Assembly (NCBI GenBank): GCA_022563215.1
Contig: JADFNT010000081.1
Coordinates: forward strand, 1-7,308
Direction of reading: 5' to 3'
Length of the DNA: 7,308 bases
Source of the DNA: Pseudomonadota bacterium
GTDB taxonomy: Bacteria; Pseudomonadota; Alphaproteobacteria; Rhodospirillales; Casp-alpha2
This document shows positions 1-6,524 of this stretch, in pieces (the stretch's first letter is position 1; every line of letters starts with the position of its first letter). Made by a program: the position numbers and the translations under genes. Below the pieces are notes generated by a model, which saw only the letters and a list, made by a program, of their open reading frames with translations, ran no database searches and had not been told where the DNA came from.

Positions 1-173
1 GCATCGTTGATATTGAGCCGCACGCCGCCGCCGTTGCGCACCAGGGACAGGGCCGACGGGATTTTCCCCTCGGGCGCGCCGGAACCCCCTGACGGTCCGA
101 TGGACGTAAGGGTCGGTCTTGCGTCGATGGCGAATTGCAGCGAAGACGCGGAACCGATCGTTAAATCGGTCAA
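1..173 (-). CDS. Unrecognised protein, N-terminal 57 residues (C-terminus off the left edge)
   Basis: An open frame on the minus strand starts at TTG 173-171 and continues without a stop to the window edge. The start is chosen because a GGAGG ribosome-binding site lies at 186-182, eight bases upstream. The nearby GTG at 181-179 is closed after three codons, and I found no ATG in frame upstream. The product begins MTDLTIGSASSLQFAID and is rich in Ser, Gly, Pro and Thr, with no signal peptide or membrane segment in the visible part. Codon use has the high third-position GC of the neighbouring genes. I do not recognise a family and assign no function. The plus-strand reading of the same bases (7-216) lacks comparable support. 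The gene is judged real from its RBS and composition only. Confidence 0.5.
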   Translation of the reverse strand, partial: MTDLTIGSASSLQFAIDARPTLTSIGPSGGSGAPEGKIPSALSLVRNGGGVRLNIND

Positions 174-373
174 GGTGACACCTCCGTACCAAACTCCCGG
201 TAGAACCCTTCGGTGATGGAACTCCCGCGCCTTCCCAGTCCGAAGAATATCACGATAAAAGCATGCGGGAGAACGGGGATTTTACATAAAACCGGCGGTC
301 CGCCTGCCTTTAAGCCATTGGCGAAAGCTTATCCCGGCAACGAGCCGCCGAACCGGATGGCTTGAAGTTGGAC
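174..373. other. Intergenic region upstream of the TTG-start gene
   Basis: About 200 bases without a credible gene. It should hold the promoter of the minus-strand gene starting at 173, but I see no convincing -35/-10 pair. An imperfect dyad (AAGCCAT at 312-318 and ATGGCTT at 357-363) is present but has no clear meaning. Confidence 0.4.
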
Positions 374-413
374 AAAAAAAGCCCGGGAGAAACCCTCTCC
401 CGGGCGGTTTTTT
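374..413 (-). terminator. Rho-independent terminator of the BI-1/YccA gene
   Basis: A perfect 10-bp stem (381-390 with 396-405, GCCCGGGAGA and its complement) closes a 5-base loop. Read on the minus strand the stem is followed directly by seven T (380-374). It lies 16 bases beyond the stop codon of the membrane protein gene at 429. On the plus strand the stem is followed by GG and six T (408-413), so it could act in both directions. No plus-strand gene ends here, so the minus-strand role is primary. Confidence 0.9.
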
Positions 414-428
414 AGGATGCGCGGAAGG

Positions 429-1190
429 CTAGCGGCGTGTGCCGAACAGCCGGAGCAGCATCAGGAACAGGTTGATGAAGTCCAGATACAGCGTCAACGC
501 GCCCATTAAAGCCTTCTTGGTGGCGGTATCGGCGCTGTCGATTTCCGAGTACATGTTCTTGATCTTCTGCGTGTCATAGGCGGTCAGGCCGACGAACACC
601 AGGACCCCAATCACCGAAATCACGAATTGCATGACCGTGCTTTGCAGGAACATGTTGACGATGCTGGCGATGATGATGCCGATCAGGCCCATGAACATGA
701 ACGAGCCCAATCCGGTGAGGTCGCGCTTGGTGGTGTAGCCATACAGGCTCATGGCGGAGAAGGTGCCCGCGGTGATGAAGAATACCCGCGCGATGGAGGT
801 GCCGGTGTAGGACAGGAAAATGTGCGCCAGCGACAGCCCCATGCAGGCGGAGAAGCCCCAGAACACGGCCTGCGCTATTGTCGGGCTCATGCGGTTGATG
901 CCGAACGACAGCGCCAACACGAACCCGAGCGGCGAAATCATGGCGATCCAGGCCAGCATGGTCGGCTGAAGGAAACCGTCCGGGCTGGTGGTGTAGAGAA
1001 GGTTGAGGATCGCCGGGGTGTTGGCGGAGCCATAGGCGATGATGCCGGTCAGCGCCAGGCCCGACGCCATGTAGTTGTAAACGCGGAGCATATACTCCCG
1101 AAGGCCGACGTCGATTTCGGCGGCGGCGGCTTCGGCCGGGCTCATCTGCCCGGTGCGAAGCGAAAACTTAGGCTCAGGTCCGAGTGCCAT
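429..1190 (-). CDS. Bax inhibitor-1/YccA family inner-membrane protein
   Basis: This 253-residue protein has the TMBIM/BI-1 family architecture: a short cytoplasmic N-terminus followed by seven hydrophobic segments, roughly residues 40-55, 78-98, 105-125, 133-151, 160-180, 186-204 and 228-248. The family signature YDTQKIK is at 205-211. Asp206 there and Asp237 in the LDFINLFL segment of the last helix match the paired aspartates that control pH-dependent calcium leak in the Bacillus homologue YetJ. Length is close to bacterial relatives such as E. coli YbhL and YccA. The start ATG at 1190 has AGGAG eight bases upstream. The gene appears monocistronic, with its own promoter candidate and a strong terminator. 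Bacterial members are linked to ion homeostasis or to FtsH-related membrane protein quality control; which applies here is unknown. The family call is secure, the physiological role is not. Confidence 0.93.
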   Translation of the reverse strand: MALGPEPKFSLRTGQMSPAEAAAAEIDVGLREYMLRVYNYMASGLALTGIIAYGSANTPAILNLLYTTSPDGFLQPTMLAWIAMISPLGFVLALSFGINRMSPTIAQAVFWGFSACMGLSLAHIFLSYTGTSIARVFFITAGTFSAMSLYGYTTKRDLTGLGSFMFMGLIGIIIASIVNMFLQSTVMQFVISVIGVLVFVGLTAYDTQKIKNMYSEIDSADTATKKALMGALTLYLDFINLFLMLLRLFGTRR

Positions 1191-1237
1191 GAAAACAACT
1201 CCTGTGGCGAATAAAAGGTTCAGAACTCCGTTGCGGC

Positions 1238-1267
1238 TATATATGGCACAAAACCCACCCCGATCAA
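1238..1267 (-). promoter_or_regulatory. Candidate sigma-70 promoter of the BI-1/YccA gene
   Basis: On the minus strand TTGATC (1267-1262) and TATATA (1243-1238) are separated by 18 bases, or 17 if ATATAT is taken as the -10. Transcription would start near 1231, giving a leader of about 40 bases before the ATG at 1190. The AT-rich -10 stands out in a GC-rich neighbourhood. This is a pattern match only. Confidence 0.5.
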
Positions 1268-1405
1268 TAGCCGCAGTGTTTTTGGTATAAGCCGGAAAAT
1301 CCCCACGATATCCGGCGTTGAAGGCCGGGCCGGGGCGGGGTAAAAAAAACCGACCCCGGGCCTCTGAGCTTTTTTAACGGCCTTTTTTAAGGACCGCCCT
1401 AAACA

Positions 1406-2530
1406 ATGACCTCGTTCACCTTTTCCCATGCCGAAGCCGACGACTGGGCCGGGCTCGCCAAGAGCCTCGCCGACGGCCTGGAAGCCGGAGCCGGCAACGG
1501 CGGCGGCGACCGGCTCGGGTTCATCTACGTCACCGACATGATGGCCGACGAGCTGGGCTCCATCCTCACCTACCTGCGCCAGACCACCGGCGTCGAGGAC
1601 TGGGTCGGCAGCGTCGGCATCGGCATCTGCGCGTCCGGGGTCGAATATTTCGACCGCCCGGCGGCGGCGGCGATGATCGGCGACCTGCCGAAGGACAGCT
1701 TTTGCGTCTTTCCCGCCGTCACCGACCCCGAACAGGGGCTCTCGTCCTCCGTCAGGGCGTGGGCGGAGGAGGCCTCGCCGCCCTTCGCCATCGTCCACGG
1801 CGACCCGACCAACCCGCTGACCACCGATTTGATCGAAAGCCTGAGCCTGACCGCGGCGGATTTCCTGGTCGGCGGCCTCAGTTCATCCCGGGGCGCCCTG
1901 TCCCAGGTCGCCGGCGAGATTACCCAGGGCGGCCTGTCCGGCGTCCTGTTCGCGCCCGGCGTCGAGGTGGCGACGGGCCTTTCCCAGGGCTGCGTTCCCG
2001 TCGGCGGCAGCCACGTGGTGTCGGACTGCCTGGACAACGTCATCATCGGTCTCGACGGGAAAAAGGCGCTCGATGTGTTCAAGGACGAGGTCGGCGAGCT
2101 TCTCGCCCGCGACCTCAACAAGGCCGCCGGCTACATCCACGCCGCGTTCCCCGTCGAGGGGTCCGACACCGGCGATTACGTGGTCCGCAACCTGATGGGC
2201 ATCGACCCGGTGCGCGGCTGGCTGGCCGTCGGCGAGGAGGTCAAGGCCGGCGACCGGGTGATGTTCGTGCGCCGCGATCCCAAAAGCGCCGAGGAAGATC
2301 TGGGCTCGATGATCGAAAACCTGAAGAAGCGCCTGCCGGGCTCGCCCCGGGGCGGAGTGTATTTCTCCTGCGTCGCCCGCGGCCCCAACATGTTCGGCGA
2401 GGAAGGCCGGGAAATGGCCCTGATCCGCGACCGGATGGGCGATTTCCCGCTGGTCGGCTTTTTCGGCAACGGCGAAATTTCAAGCAACCGCCTCTACGGC
2501 TATACCGGCGTGCTGGCGCTATTTCTCTAA
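1406..2530 (+). CDS. FIST domain-containing sensory protein
   Basis: A 374-residue soluble protein with the two-part FIST layout. A FIST N-like region occupies roughly residues 35-215, including the glycine-rich GSVGIGICASGVEYF (68-82) and DFLVGGLSSS (152-161). A FIST C-like region covers roughly 220-365, with RNLMGIDPVRGWLAVGE (261-277), YFSCVARGPNMFG (319-331), FPLVGFFGNGEIS (347-359) and the closing LYGYTGVLAL. FIST domains are regarded as small-ligand sensors, proposed from genome context to bind amino acids, and are often fused to signalling outputs. Here no kinase, cyclase or chemotaxis domain is attached and there is no membrane segment. It may act through a separate partner or have an unrelated role. 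The start ATG at 1406 has only a weak AAGGA about 12 bases upstream, and no better in-frame start is evident. It is first of three closely spaced plus-strand genes and divergent from the BI-1 gene. Confidence 0.88.
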   Translation: MTSFTFSHAEADDWAGLAKSLADGLEAGAGNGGGDRLGFIYVTDMMADELGSILTYLRQTTGVEDWVGSVGIGICASGVEYFDRPAAAAMIGDLPKDSFCVFPAVTDPEQGLSSSVRAWAEEASPPFAIVHGDPTNPLTTDLIESLSLTAADFLVGGLSSSRGALSQVAGEITQGGLSGVLFAPGVEVATGLSQGCVPVGGSHVVSDCLDNVIIGLDGKKALDVFKDEVGELLARDLNKAAGYIHAAFPVEGSDTGDYVVRNLMGIDPVRGWLAVGEEVKAGDRVMFVRRDPKSAEEDLGSMIENLKKRLPGSPRGGVYFSCVARGPNMFGEEGREMALIRDRMGDFPLVGFFGNGEISSNRLYGYTGVLALFL

Positions 2531-2546
2531 GACAAGGTTCCTTGCA

Positions 2547-3587
2547 ATGAAAATGAACGAACTGGGCCGCACCGGCCTCAAGGTCAGCCGCCTGTGCCTC
2601 GGCACCATGACCTTCGGCGAGCAGAACTCGCAAGCCGAAGGCCACCGGCAACTGGACATGGCTTTCGACAACGGCGTCAACTTCATCGACACCGCCGAGA
2701 TGTATTCGTTTCCCGGCAAGCCGGAAACCCAGGGCTTGACGGAAAAGATCATCGGCGCCTGGATGAAGGCTAAGGCCAACCGTTCCGACGTGATCGTGGC
2801 GACCAAGATCACCGGACCCGGTTCGGGCCTCAAGCACGTGCGCGGCGGCCGGCTCCGCTTGACCAAGGAAAACGTCGCCGAGGCCGTGGATTTGAGCCTG
2901 CAAAGGCTCGGCACCGATTATATCGACCTCTACCAGACCCACTGGCCGGAGCGCCCGGCCAACTATTTCGGCAAGCTCGACTACGTCCACGATGAGGCCG
3001 CCGACCTGACGCCGATGGAGGAACAGCTCGACGCGCTGGCGGCCCAGGTCAAGGCCGGAAAGGTCCGCGCCATCGGGGTTTCCAACGAGACGCCGTGGGG
3101 GATGATGAAGTTCCTGGAAATCGCCGAGCGCGCCGGCCTGCCCCGCATCGCTTCCATTCAGAACCCCTACAACCTGATCTGCCGGACCTTCGAGGTCGGC
3201 CTGTCGGAAATCGCCATCCGCGAGGATTGCGGCCTGCTCGCTTATTCGCCGCTGGCCTTCGGCGCCTTGACCGGCAAATACCTGAACGGCAACAAGCCCG
3301 ACGGCTCCCGCCACATCCTGTTCCCTCAGTTCCAGCGCTATTTCAAGCCGGCCGGGGTCAAGGCGACGGAAGCCTACGTGGCCCTGGCCCGCGAGCATGG
3401 CCTCGATCCGGCCGGGATGGCGCTGGCGTTCGTCAATTCCCGGCCCTTCCTGACCGCCAACATCATCGGCGCGACGACGGAAGAGCAACTGGCGGCCAAT
3501 CTCAGGTCCGAGGACATGGTGCTGGCCGACGAGGTCGTGGAAGGTATCGAGGCGATCCACGCCCGGCACGCCAACCCGGCGCCCTAG
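2547..3587 (+). CDS. tas: Tas-like NADP(H)-dependent aldo-keto reductase
   Basis: This 346-residue protein matches E. coli Tas in length and in many segments, such as LGTMTFGEQNS (18-28), AEMY followed by PETQGLTE (50-66), IQNPYNL (204-210), LTGKYLNG (241-248) and the ending NPAP. It should be a cytosolic (alpha/beta)8 barrel reducing carbonyls with NADPH. The catalytic tetrad is intact: Asp48, Tyr53, Lys87 and His132. A nucleotide-binding GATTEEQL segment is near the C-terminus (308-315). E. coli tas was named for rescuing tyrosine auxotrophy under starvation; the natural substrate is not clear. The first ATG (2547) is chosen over the one two codons later because AAGG lies nine bases before it and the length then matches Tas exactly. 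It starts 16 bases after the FIST stop and ends 14 bases before thpR, so co-transcription is likely. A different AKR subfamily specificity remains possible. Confidence 0.93.
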   Translation: MKMNELGRTGLKVSRLCLGTMTFGEQNSQAEGHRQLDMAFDNGVNFIDTAEMYSFPGKPETQGLTEKIIGAWMKAKANRSDVIVATKITGPGSGLKHVRGGRLRLTKENVAEAVDLSLQRLGTDYIDLYQTHWPERPANYFGKLDYVHDEAADLTPMEEQLDALAAQVKAGKVRAIGVSNETPWGMMKFLEIAERAGLPRIASIQNPYNLICRTFEVGLSEIAIREDCGLLAYSPLAFGALTGKYLNGNKPDGSRHILFPQFQRYFKPAGVKATEAYVALAREHGLDPAGMALAFVNSRPFLTANIIGATTEEQLAANLRSEDMVLADEVVEGIEAIHARHANPAP

Positions 3588-3601
3588 ATGGAGCTATCGC
3601 C

Positions 3602-4138
3602 ATGCGCCTTTTCGTCGGCATTCCCCTTCCCGATGACGTCCGCGCCCGGCTGGGCGAACTGAAGGGCGGGCTTCAGGGCGCGCGCTGGGTGAAGCCTGAG
3701 AACCTGCACCTGTCGCTGCGCTTCATCGGCGAGGTGCCGGGCGGCGGCGAGACCGACATCGACGAGGCGCTGGCTACCATCGAGGCCCCTGGGTTCCCTT
3801 TGGCGCTGTCGGAACTCGGCTTTTTCGACCGCCGCGGCCGGGTCCACGCGGTCTGGGCCGGGGTCGGGATGTCCGAACCCCTAATGCGGCTGCGGGCCAA
3901 GGTGGAACACGCCCTGGTGCACCTGGGCCATGAGCCCGAACACCGGAAATTCAAACCCCACGTGACCCTGGCGCGGATGAAGAGGGGCTCGGCCTCGGAA
4001 GTCGGGCATTATCTTGAGGCCCTGAACGGATTTTCCGCCGGGCCGTTCGACGTTGGCTGCTTCACCCTCTACCGAAGCCACCTCGGCCAAGGCGGCGCAC
4101 ATTATGAGGCGCTGGCGGATTATGAGTTGGAAAGTTAA
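3602..4138 (+). CDS. thpR: RNA 2',3'-cyclic phosphodiesterase (ThpR/LigT family)
   Basis: This 178-residue protein belongs to the 2H phosphoesterase superfamily. It hydrolyses 2',3'-cyclic phosphate RNA ends to 2'-phosphates and can ligate tRNA half-molecules in vitro. The two defining catalytic motifs are present: HLSL at residues 36-39 and HVTL at 120-123. The family N-terminus MRLFVGIPLP, the RWVKPENLHLSLRFIGEV segment (28-45) and the C-terminal LYRSHLGQGGAHYEAL also fit ThpR, and the length is typical. The start ATG at 3602 is supported by GGAG eight bases upstream and by the family N-terminus. An ATG at 3588 is out of frame. It is last in the FIST-tas-thpR run. No terminator hairpin is visible after its stop codon, and the 92 bases to the next start contain an AT-rich patch that may be promoter sequence. 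Confidence 0.95.
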   Translation: MRLFVGIPLPDDVRARLGELKGGLQGARWVKPENLHLSLRFIGEVPGGGETDIDEALATIEAPGFPLALSELGFFDRRGRVHAVWAGVGMSEPLMRLRAKVEHALVHLGHEPEHRKFKPHVTLARMKRGSASEVGHYLEALNGFSAGPFDVGCFTLYRSHLGQGGAHYEALADYELES

Positions 4139-4230
4139 GGCCGAGGCCCTCGATTCCTGCTACTTTCGTTGCCGCTAAATTAGAAAACGTTTTGAAGACC
4201 CGATCCCAACGCCAGCAAGGGAGGAACCGC
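4139..4230 (+). promoter_or_regulatory. Leader of the methyltransferase gene with strong RBS
   Basis: AAGGGAGG (4217-4224) sits six bases before GTG 4231 and decides the start of the methyltransferase. An AT-rich patch at about 4174-4194 stands out in GC-rich DNA and could carry a -10 element (TAAATT at 4175-4180 with TTCCTG 16 bases earlier), but the -35 match is weak. The RBS is convincing and the promoter is speculative. Confidence 0.35.
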
Positions 4231-4659
4231 GTGGCCAACGAAACCGCACCCGCCAAACAGCAGGTTGACGAGGAATCCCTGGAAGGCCAGGTCAAGGAAA
4301 TGTACCGCCGGGTCGCCGACGACCCGCACGGAGAATTTCATTTCGAATTGGGCCGCGGGCTGACCGAACGGCTCGGCTATCCGGCCGACGACCTGGACCG
4401 CATTCCCGCCGATTCCATAAAATCGTTTGCCGGCGTTGGCTACTATTTCCACCTTGCCGATCTGAAGGACGGCGAAAACGTGCTCGACCTGGGAAGCGGT
4501 TCCGGGACCGATACCTTTATCGCCGCCCGGAAGGTGGGGCCCGAGGGCACGGCCAGGGGCGTCGCGGGCAGGACCTCCGCCAGCGCTTCGCTCATGAGGG
4601 CGGTGCTGGCGACCTCGATGCCCTTGGCCTCCAATATCGGCACAAGAAATTCGCGGTAG
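4231..4659 (+). CDS. SAM-dependent methyltransferase, N-terminal fragment (truncated at a probable join)
   Basis: The product begins MANETAPAKQ at GTG 4231, which has a strong RBS. Residues 21-106 read like class I SAM-dependent methyltransferases of the ArsM-like group. These include VKEMYRRVADDPHGEFHFE, then RIPADSIKSFAGVGY, and motif I, VLDLGSGSGTD (84-94), which binds SAM. Family members run to well over 200 residues and continue after motif I with a strand ending in GVDM and the catalytic part. Here resemblance is lost from about residue 107 (base 4549) and no later than residue 111. The remaining in-frame residues to the TAG at 4657-4659 are an antisense reading of the DUF6884-like gene on the other strand. 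The catalytic half and any substrate-binding cysteines are absent, so this piece should not work as an enzyme. The substrate cannot be assigned. The long upstream extension to TTG 4192 is rejected for lack of an RBS. Confidence 0.82.
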   Translation: MANETAPAKQQVDEESLEGQVKEMYRRVADDPHGEFHFELGRGLTERLGYPADDLDRIPADSIKSFAGVGYYFHLADLKDGENVLDLGSGSGTDTFIAARKVGPEGTARGVAGRTSASASLMRAVLATSMPLASNIGTRNSR

Positions 4660-5360
4660 CGGGCACCAGCCAACATGACGATTCGTTGAGGTTCTAGGCT
4701 TTGCTTATCCACCTGATCCAAAACCCGTTCAGCCCATTGCCGCCGATCGGCGATGGCCATCTTGTTTAGTGTCAGATCGTAGGGCGCGATCACCGAGTCA
4801 GGCGAAACCAGACCGTACTTGGCAGACAGAATGAACCAAGGTGCACCAGTGCTTTCGATATACGATCGAGCCTTGGAGAATAGGTCTGAAATATAGAGAT
4901 CTTTGGCTGTCGCCGGGGCTGTTCGCTTTTGACTGACACACGATAGCCAATACACGGCGTTTGTGTTGTCGTTGAAGCTACTAAGCCTTGAGCGCGGTCG
5001 CTGAATTGGCTCTTTCTGAGGCTCACGTTTCGGTGCCTGTGTCCGAGCGCTTCCGACCTCTCGAAGTCTGAATATGAAGACGGCGTTCGCGCCTTGCCGT
5101 GGTCCTTCACGATGCACGATTTCCACACCACAAATATCGGCTAATTTTTTCGACTCCAGCGCGCTGCAGACGGCGGGAAGGCGCTGGTTCAATTGCATTG
5201 CCTTGTGAATGTCTCCTGCACGCACTCGGATTTGCTTCGTACCGGATGCCAGTTCTGGCTGAATTACCGTATCTGTTATATAGCCTCGAATGTCATCGGC
5301 ATGGCTGCCAATCTTTGTTGATCCCTTAGCGCTCTGTTTCGCATCTTGATTATCTTTAGA
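4443..5360 (-). CDS. DUF6884-like protein with N-terminal domain, lacking both natural ends
   Basis: The frame is open on the minus strand from 5468 to a stop at 4443. The first usable start is GTG 5225, giving 260 residues. However, about 45 protein-like codons precede it (reading HADDIRGYITDTVIQPEL and so on). No ATG, GTG or TTG occurs in frame before 5225 back to the stop at 5471, so the true start appears lost. Counting from GTG 5225, residues 1-54 plus the upstream part look like a small domain (GDIHKAMQLNQRLPAVCSAL, then REGPRQGANAVFIFRL). A linker follows, then a DUF6884-like domain at 91-205 with WLSCVSQK (93-100), DLYISDLFSKAR (109-120), FILSAKYGLVSPD (131-143), APYDLTL (147-153) and MLAGARYREFLVPIL (184-198). 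From about residue 206 the family pattern ends. The last 30 or so residues are the antisense of the methyltransferase. Function is unknown; I recall this domain from phage and accessory regions. The domain name is from memory of its motifs. Confidence 0.7.
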   Translation of the reverse strand, partial: SKDNQDAKQSAKGSTKIGSHADDIRGYITDTVIQPELASGTKQIRVRAGDIHKAMQLNQRLPAVCSALESKKLADICGVEIVHREGPRQGANAVFIFRLREVGSARTQAPKREPQKEPIQRPRSRLSSFNDNTNAVYWLSCVSQKRTAPATAKDLYISDLFSKARSYIESTGAPWFILSAKYGLVSPDSVIAPYDLTLNKMAIADRRQWAERVLDQVDKQSLEPQRIVMLAGARYREFLVPILEAKGIEVASTALMSEALAEVLPATPLAVPSGPTFRAAIKVSVPEPLPRSSTFSPSFRSARWK

Positions 5361-5557
5361 GAATTGCCAGAGGCCTGCATTTGCTGTTTCAAAATGGCGG
5401 CTCTTTCCTGCACCGTACTCAGGGTGATGATCACTCCATTGACCGTCGCCACGACACGGTCCACCACCTTAGCCCAAACGGGCTGGGCCGCCAGCAGGAT
5501 CACCGCAAGCCCCAATACCACCGCTATCGGATTAACCAATTTTCGCCAAAATGTCAT
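5276..5557 (-). CDS. surA: SurA-like periplasmic chaperone, N-terminal fragment
   Basis: The start ATG 5557 gives a clear signal peptide: a basic start (FWRK), a hydrophobic core (IAVVLGLAVILLAA) and a probable cleavage after PVWA. The mature part opens VVDRVVATVNGVIITLS, which matches the start of the SurA N-domain, where VVDKV and VNG are typical. SurA folds outer-membrane proteins in the periplasm and carries PpiC domains, which are missing here. From about base 5360 the frame is an out-of-frame reading of the DUF6884-like gene and stops at 5276, leaving about 66 genuine residues of a protein normally above 300. A TTG at 5569 with GGGA ten bases upstream is an alternative start. The ATG overlaps the end of the preceding isomerase gene by 26 bases, implying translational coupling. 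Other SurA/PrsA-type isomerases share this N-terminus, so the symbol is provisional. Confidence 0.75.
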   Translation of the reverse strand: MTFWRKLVNPIAVVLGLAVILLAAQPVWAKVVDRVVATVNGVIITLSTVQERAAILKQQMQASGNSLKIIKMRNRALRDQQRLAAMPMTFEAI

Positions 5558-6524
5558 TTTTGATTTCAATATTCGCTTTTCCCTTTAGATCCAAAAGCCA
5601 TTCATGAAACGCTTTATCCTGCCGCTCTCGAACAAGTTTGTCATGAATGATTTTTCGCGACTCATCATAACTCATTTTACGGTCTTTTCTTTTATCTACA
5701 ACCTTGAAAAGATGACTCCCATAAGGAGTGCGTATTATATTGCTGATTTCACCTTTTTTTAGTTTGAAAATAACATTCAGTTCAGGCGGCATATGGCCTT
5801 CCTCCACATATCCCAAATCGCCGCCTTCCGCGCCTTCGGGTCCCAGAGATAGTTCACGCGCCAATTCAACAAAATCCCCAGCCTTGGAATCCAACAGCTT
5901 TTTTATCCGCAAAGCCTCTTCTTCGGTTTCGACCATGATGTGGAGCGCTTTGACCTGCTTTGCCTTATGGAACTCCCCCGCATGTTCCTCAAAGTATTTT
6001 CGTATTTCCTGCTCATTAACCGTTACGTTATTATTCACCCTTTTGTCAATTAATTTTTTTGTTAACAGATTATTTTTCAAATCGTTTTCCCATGTCTCCT
6101 GGGGAATATTTTCAATTTCCAAATACTTTTTAAATGCTTTTTCCTCGTACCCGTTTTTCGCTTCCAGAAGAACGTTTTCAATTTCTTCCTCTGAAAGAGA
6201 TATCCCGCTTTTCCCGGCTTCCTGCCTGAACAGGGTATTTTGAATCATCTCATTGAGAGCATTGGTCTTTAGCCAGAGAAAGGAATTGGAGTCGAGCGGG
6301 TCGCTATTGTCCACCCGATATTTTCTCATGTGCTTTTCAAGATTTTCGCGGAATTCCTTGACGCTGATCTTTTCCTCATTGACTATAGCAATGGTCGCGG
6401 TTTCTTTGACGCCATCGGAGGAGCCCACTCCCGATGAGCAAGCTGTGGAAAATAATATCATAAAAATCAAACAATTACGATGAATGGCTCGAGACTGCAA
6501 GGTCTGCATAATTTTATTCAGCAC
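5532..6524 (-). CDS. PpiC-type peptidyl-prolyl isomerase, probable lipoprotein
   Basis: This 330-residue protein starts at GTG 6524. An ATG at 6509 would give 325 residues and is equally possible. A hydrophobic leader (CLIFMILFSTAC) ends at Cys29, which would be lipidated; residue -3 is Ser, so the lipobox is not ideal. Residues 43-180 form a helix-rich, charged SurA N-like chaperone region (IAIVNEEKISVKEF at 45-58). A parvulin/PpiC rotamase domain lies at about 190-280 with KALHIMVETEEEA (192-204), GGDLGYVEEGHMP (234-246) and TPYGSHLFKVVD (266-277). A basic C-terminal helix follows. It should sit in the periplasm on a membrane and assist folding of exported proteins. It overlaps the mfd stop by 11 bases if GTG is the start, and its own end overlaps surA, so the three genes form a tight operon. 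Base composition is markedly AT-rich compared with bases 1-4550. Confidence 0.88.
   Translation of the reverse strand: MLNKIMQTLQSRAIHRNCLIFMILFSTACSSGVGSSDGVKETATIAIVNEEKISVKEFRENLEKHMRKYRVDNSDPLDSNSFLWLKTNALNEMIQNTLFRQEAGKSGISLSEEEIENVLLEAKNGYEEKAFKKYLEIENIPQETWENDLKNNLLTKKLIDKRVNNNVTVNEQEIRKYFEEHAGEFHKAKQVKALHIMVETEEEALRIKKLLDSKAGDFVELARELSLGPEGAEGGDLGYVEEGHMPPELNVIFKLKKGEISNIIRTPYGSHLFKVVDKRKDRKMSYDESRKIIHDKLVRERQDKAFHEWLLDLKGKANIEIKNDILAKIG

Noticed and set aside
312..363. Inverted repeat AAGCCAT/ATGGCTT that might form a leader structure or riboswitch
   Set aside because: Only seven pairs across a long interior with no recognisable riboswitch core and no T-run; likely chance.
627..1214. 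Plus-strand open frame of 195 codons antisense to the BI-1/YccA gene
   Set aside because: Its product is rich in His, Asp, Gly, Ala and Arg, as expected from an antisense reading of GC-rich coding DNA, and it opposes a clear seven-helix family protein.
1330..1392. Terminator-like GC-rich and T-rich region before the FIST gene
   Set aside because: The best stem is about six pairs with an A-rich loop, and the T-runs do not directly follow it. No gene ends here on the plus strand.
2533..2544. Small palindrome CAAGG/CCTTG over the tas ribosome-binding site
   Set aside because: At most four pairs with a four-base loop, too weak to propose translational control.
1702..2550. Plus-strand frame overlapping the FIST gene (282 codons)
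   Set aside because: Extremely Arg/Pro/Gly-rich, a frame-shifted shadow of the FIST gene with no motif.
2241..3569. Minus-strand frame of 442 codons opposite the FIST and tas genes
   Set aside because: It crosses two well-supported genes and has antisense-type composition with no recognisable domain.
3095..3601. Upstream extension of the thpR frame into tas
   Set aside because: The extension is an Arg/Pro-rich out-of-frame reading of tas. The family N-terminus and the RBS place the start at 3602.
4443..5360. A DUF6884 gene naturally inserted into the methyltransferase as a mobile gene
   Set aside because: The second half of the methyltransferase does not resume on the other side, and I saw no terminal repeats, target duplication or recombinase gene.
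5728..6243. Plus-strand frame of 171 codons opposite the PpiC isomerase gene
   Set aside because: Ser/Phe-rich antisense shadow of a clear isomerase gene.
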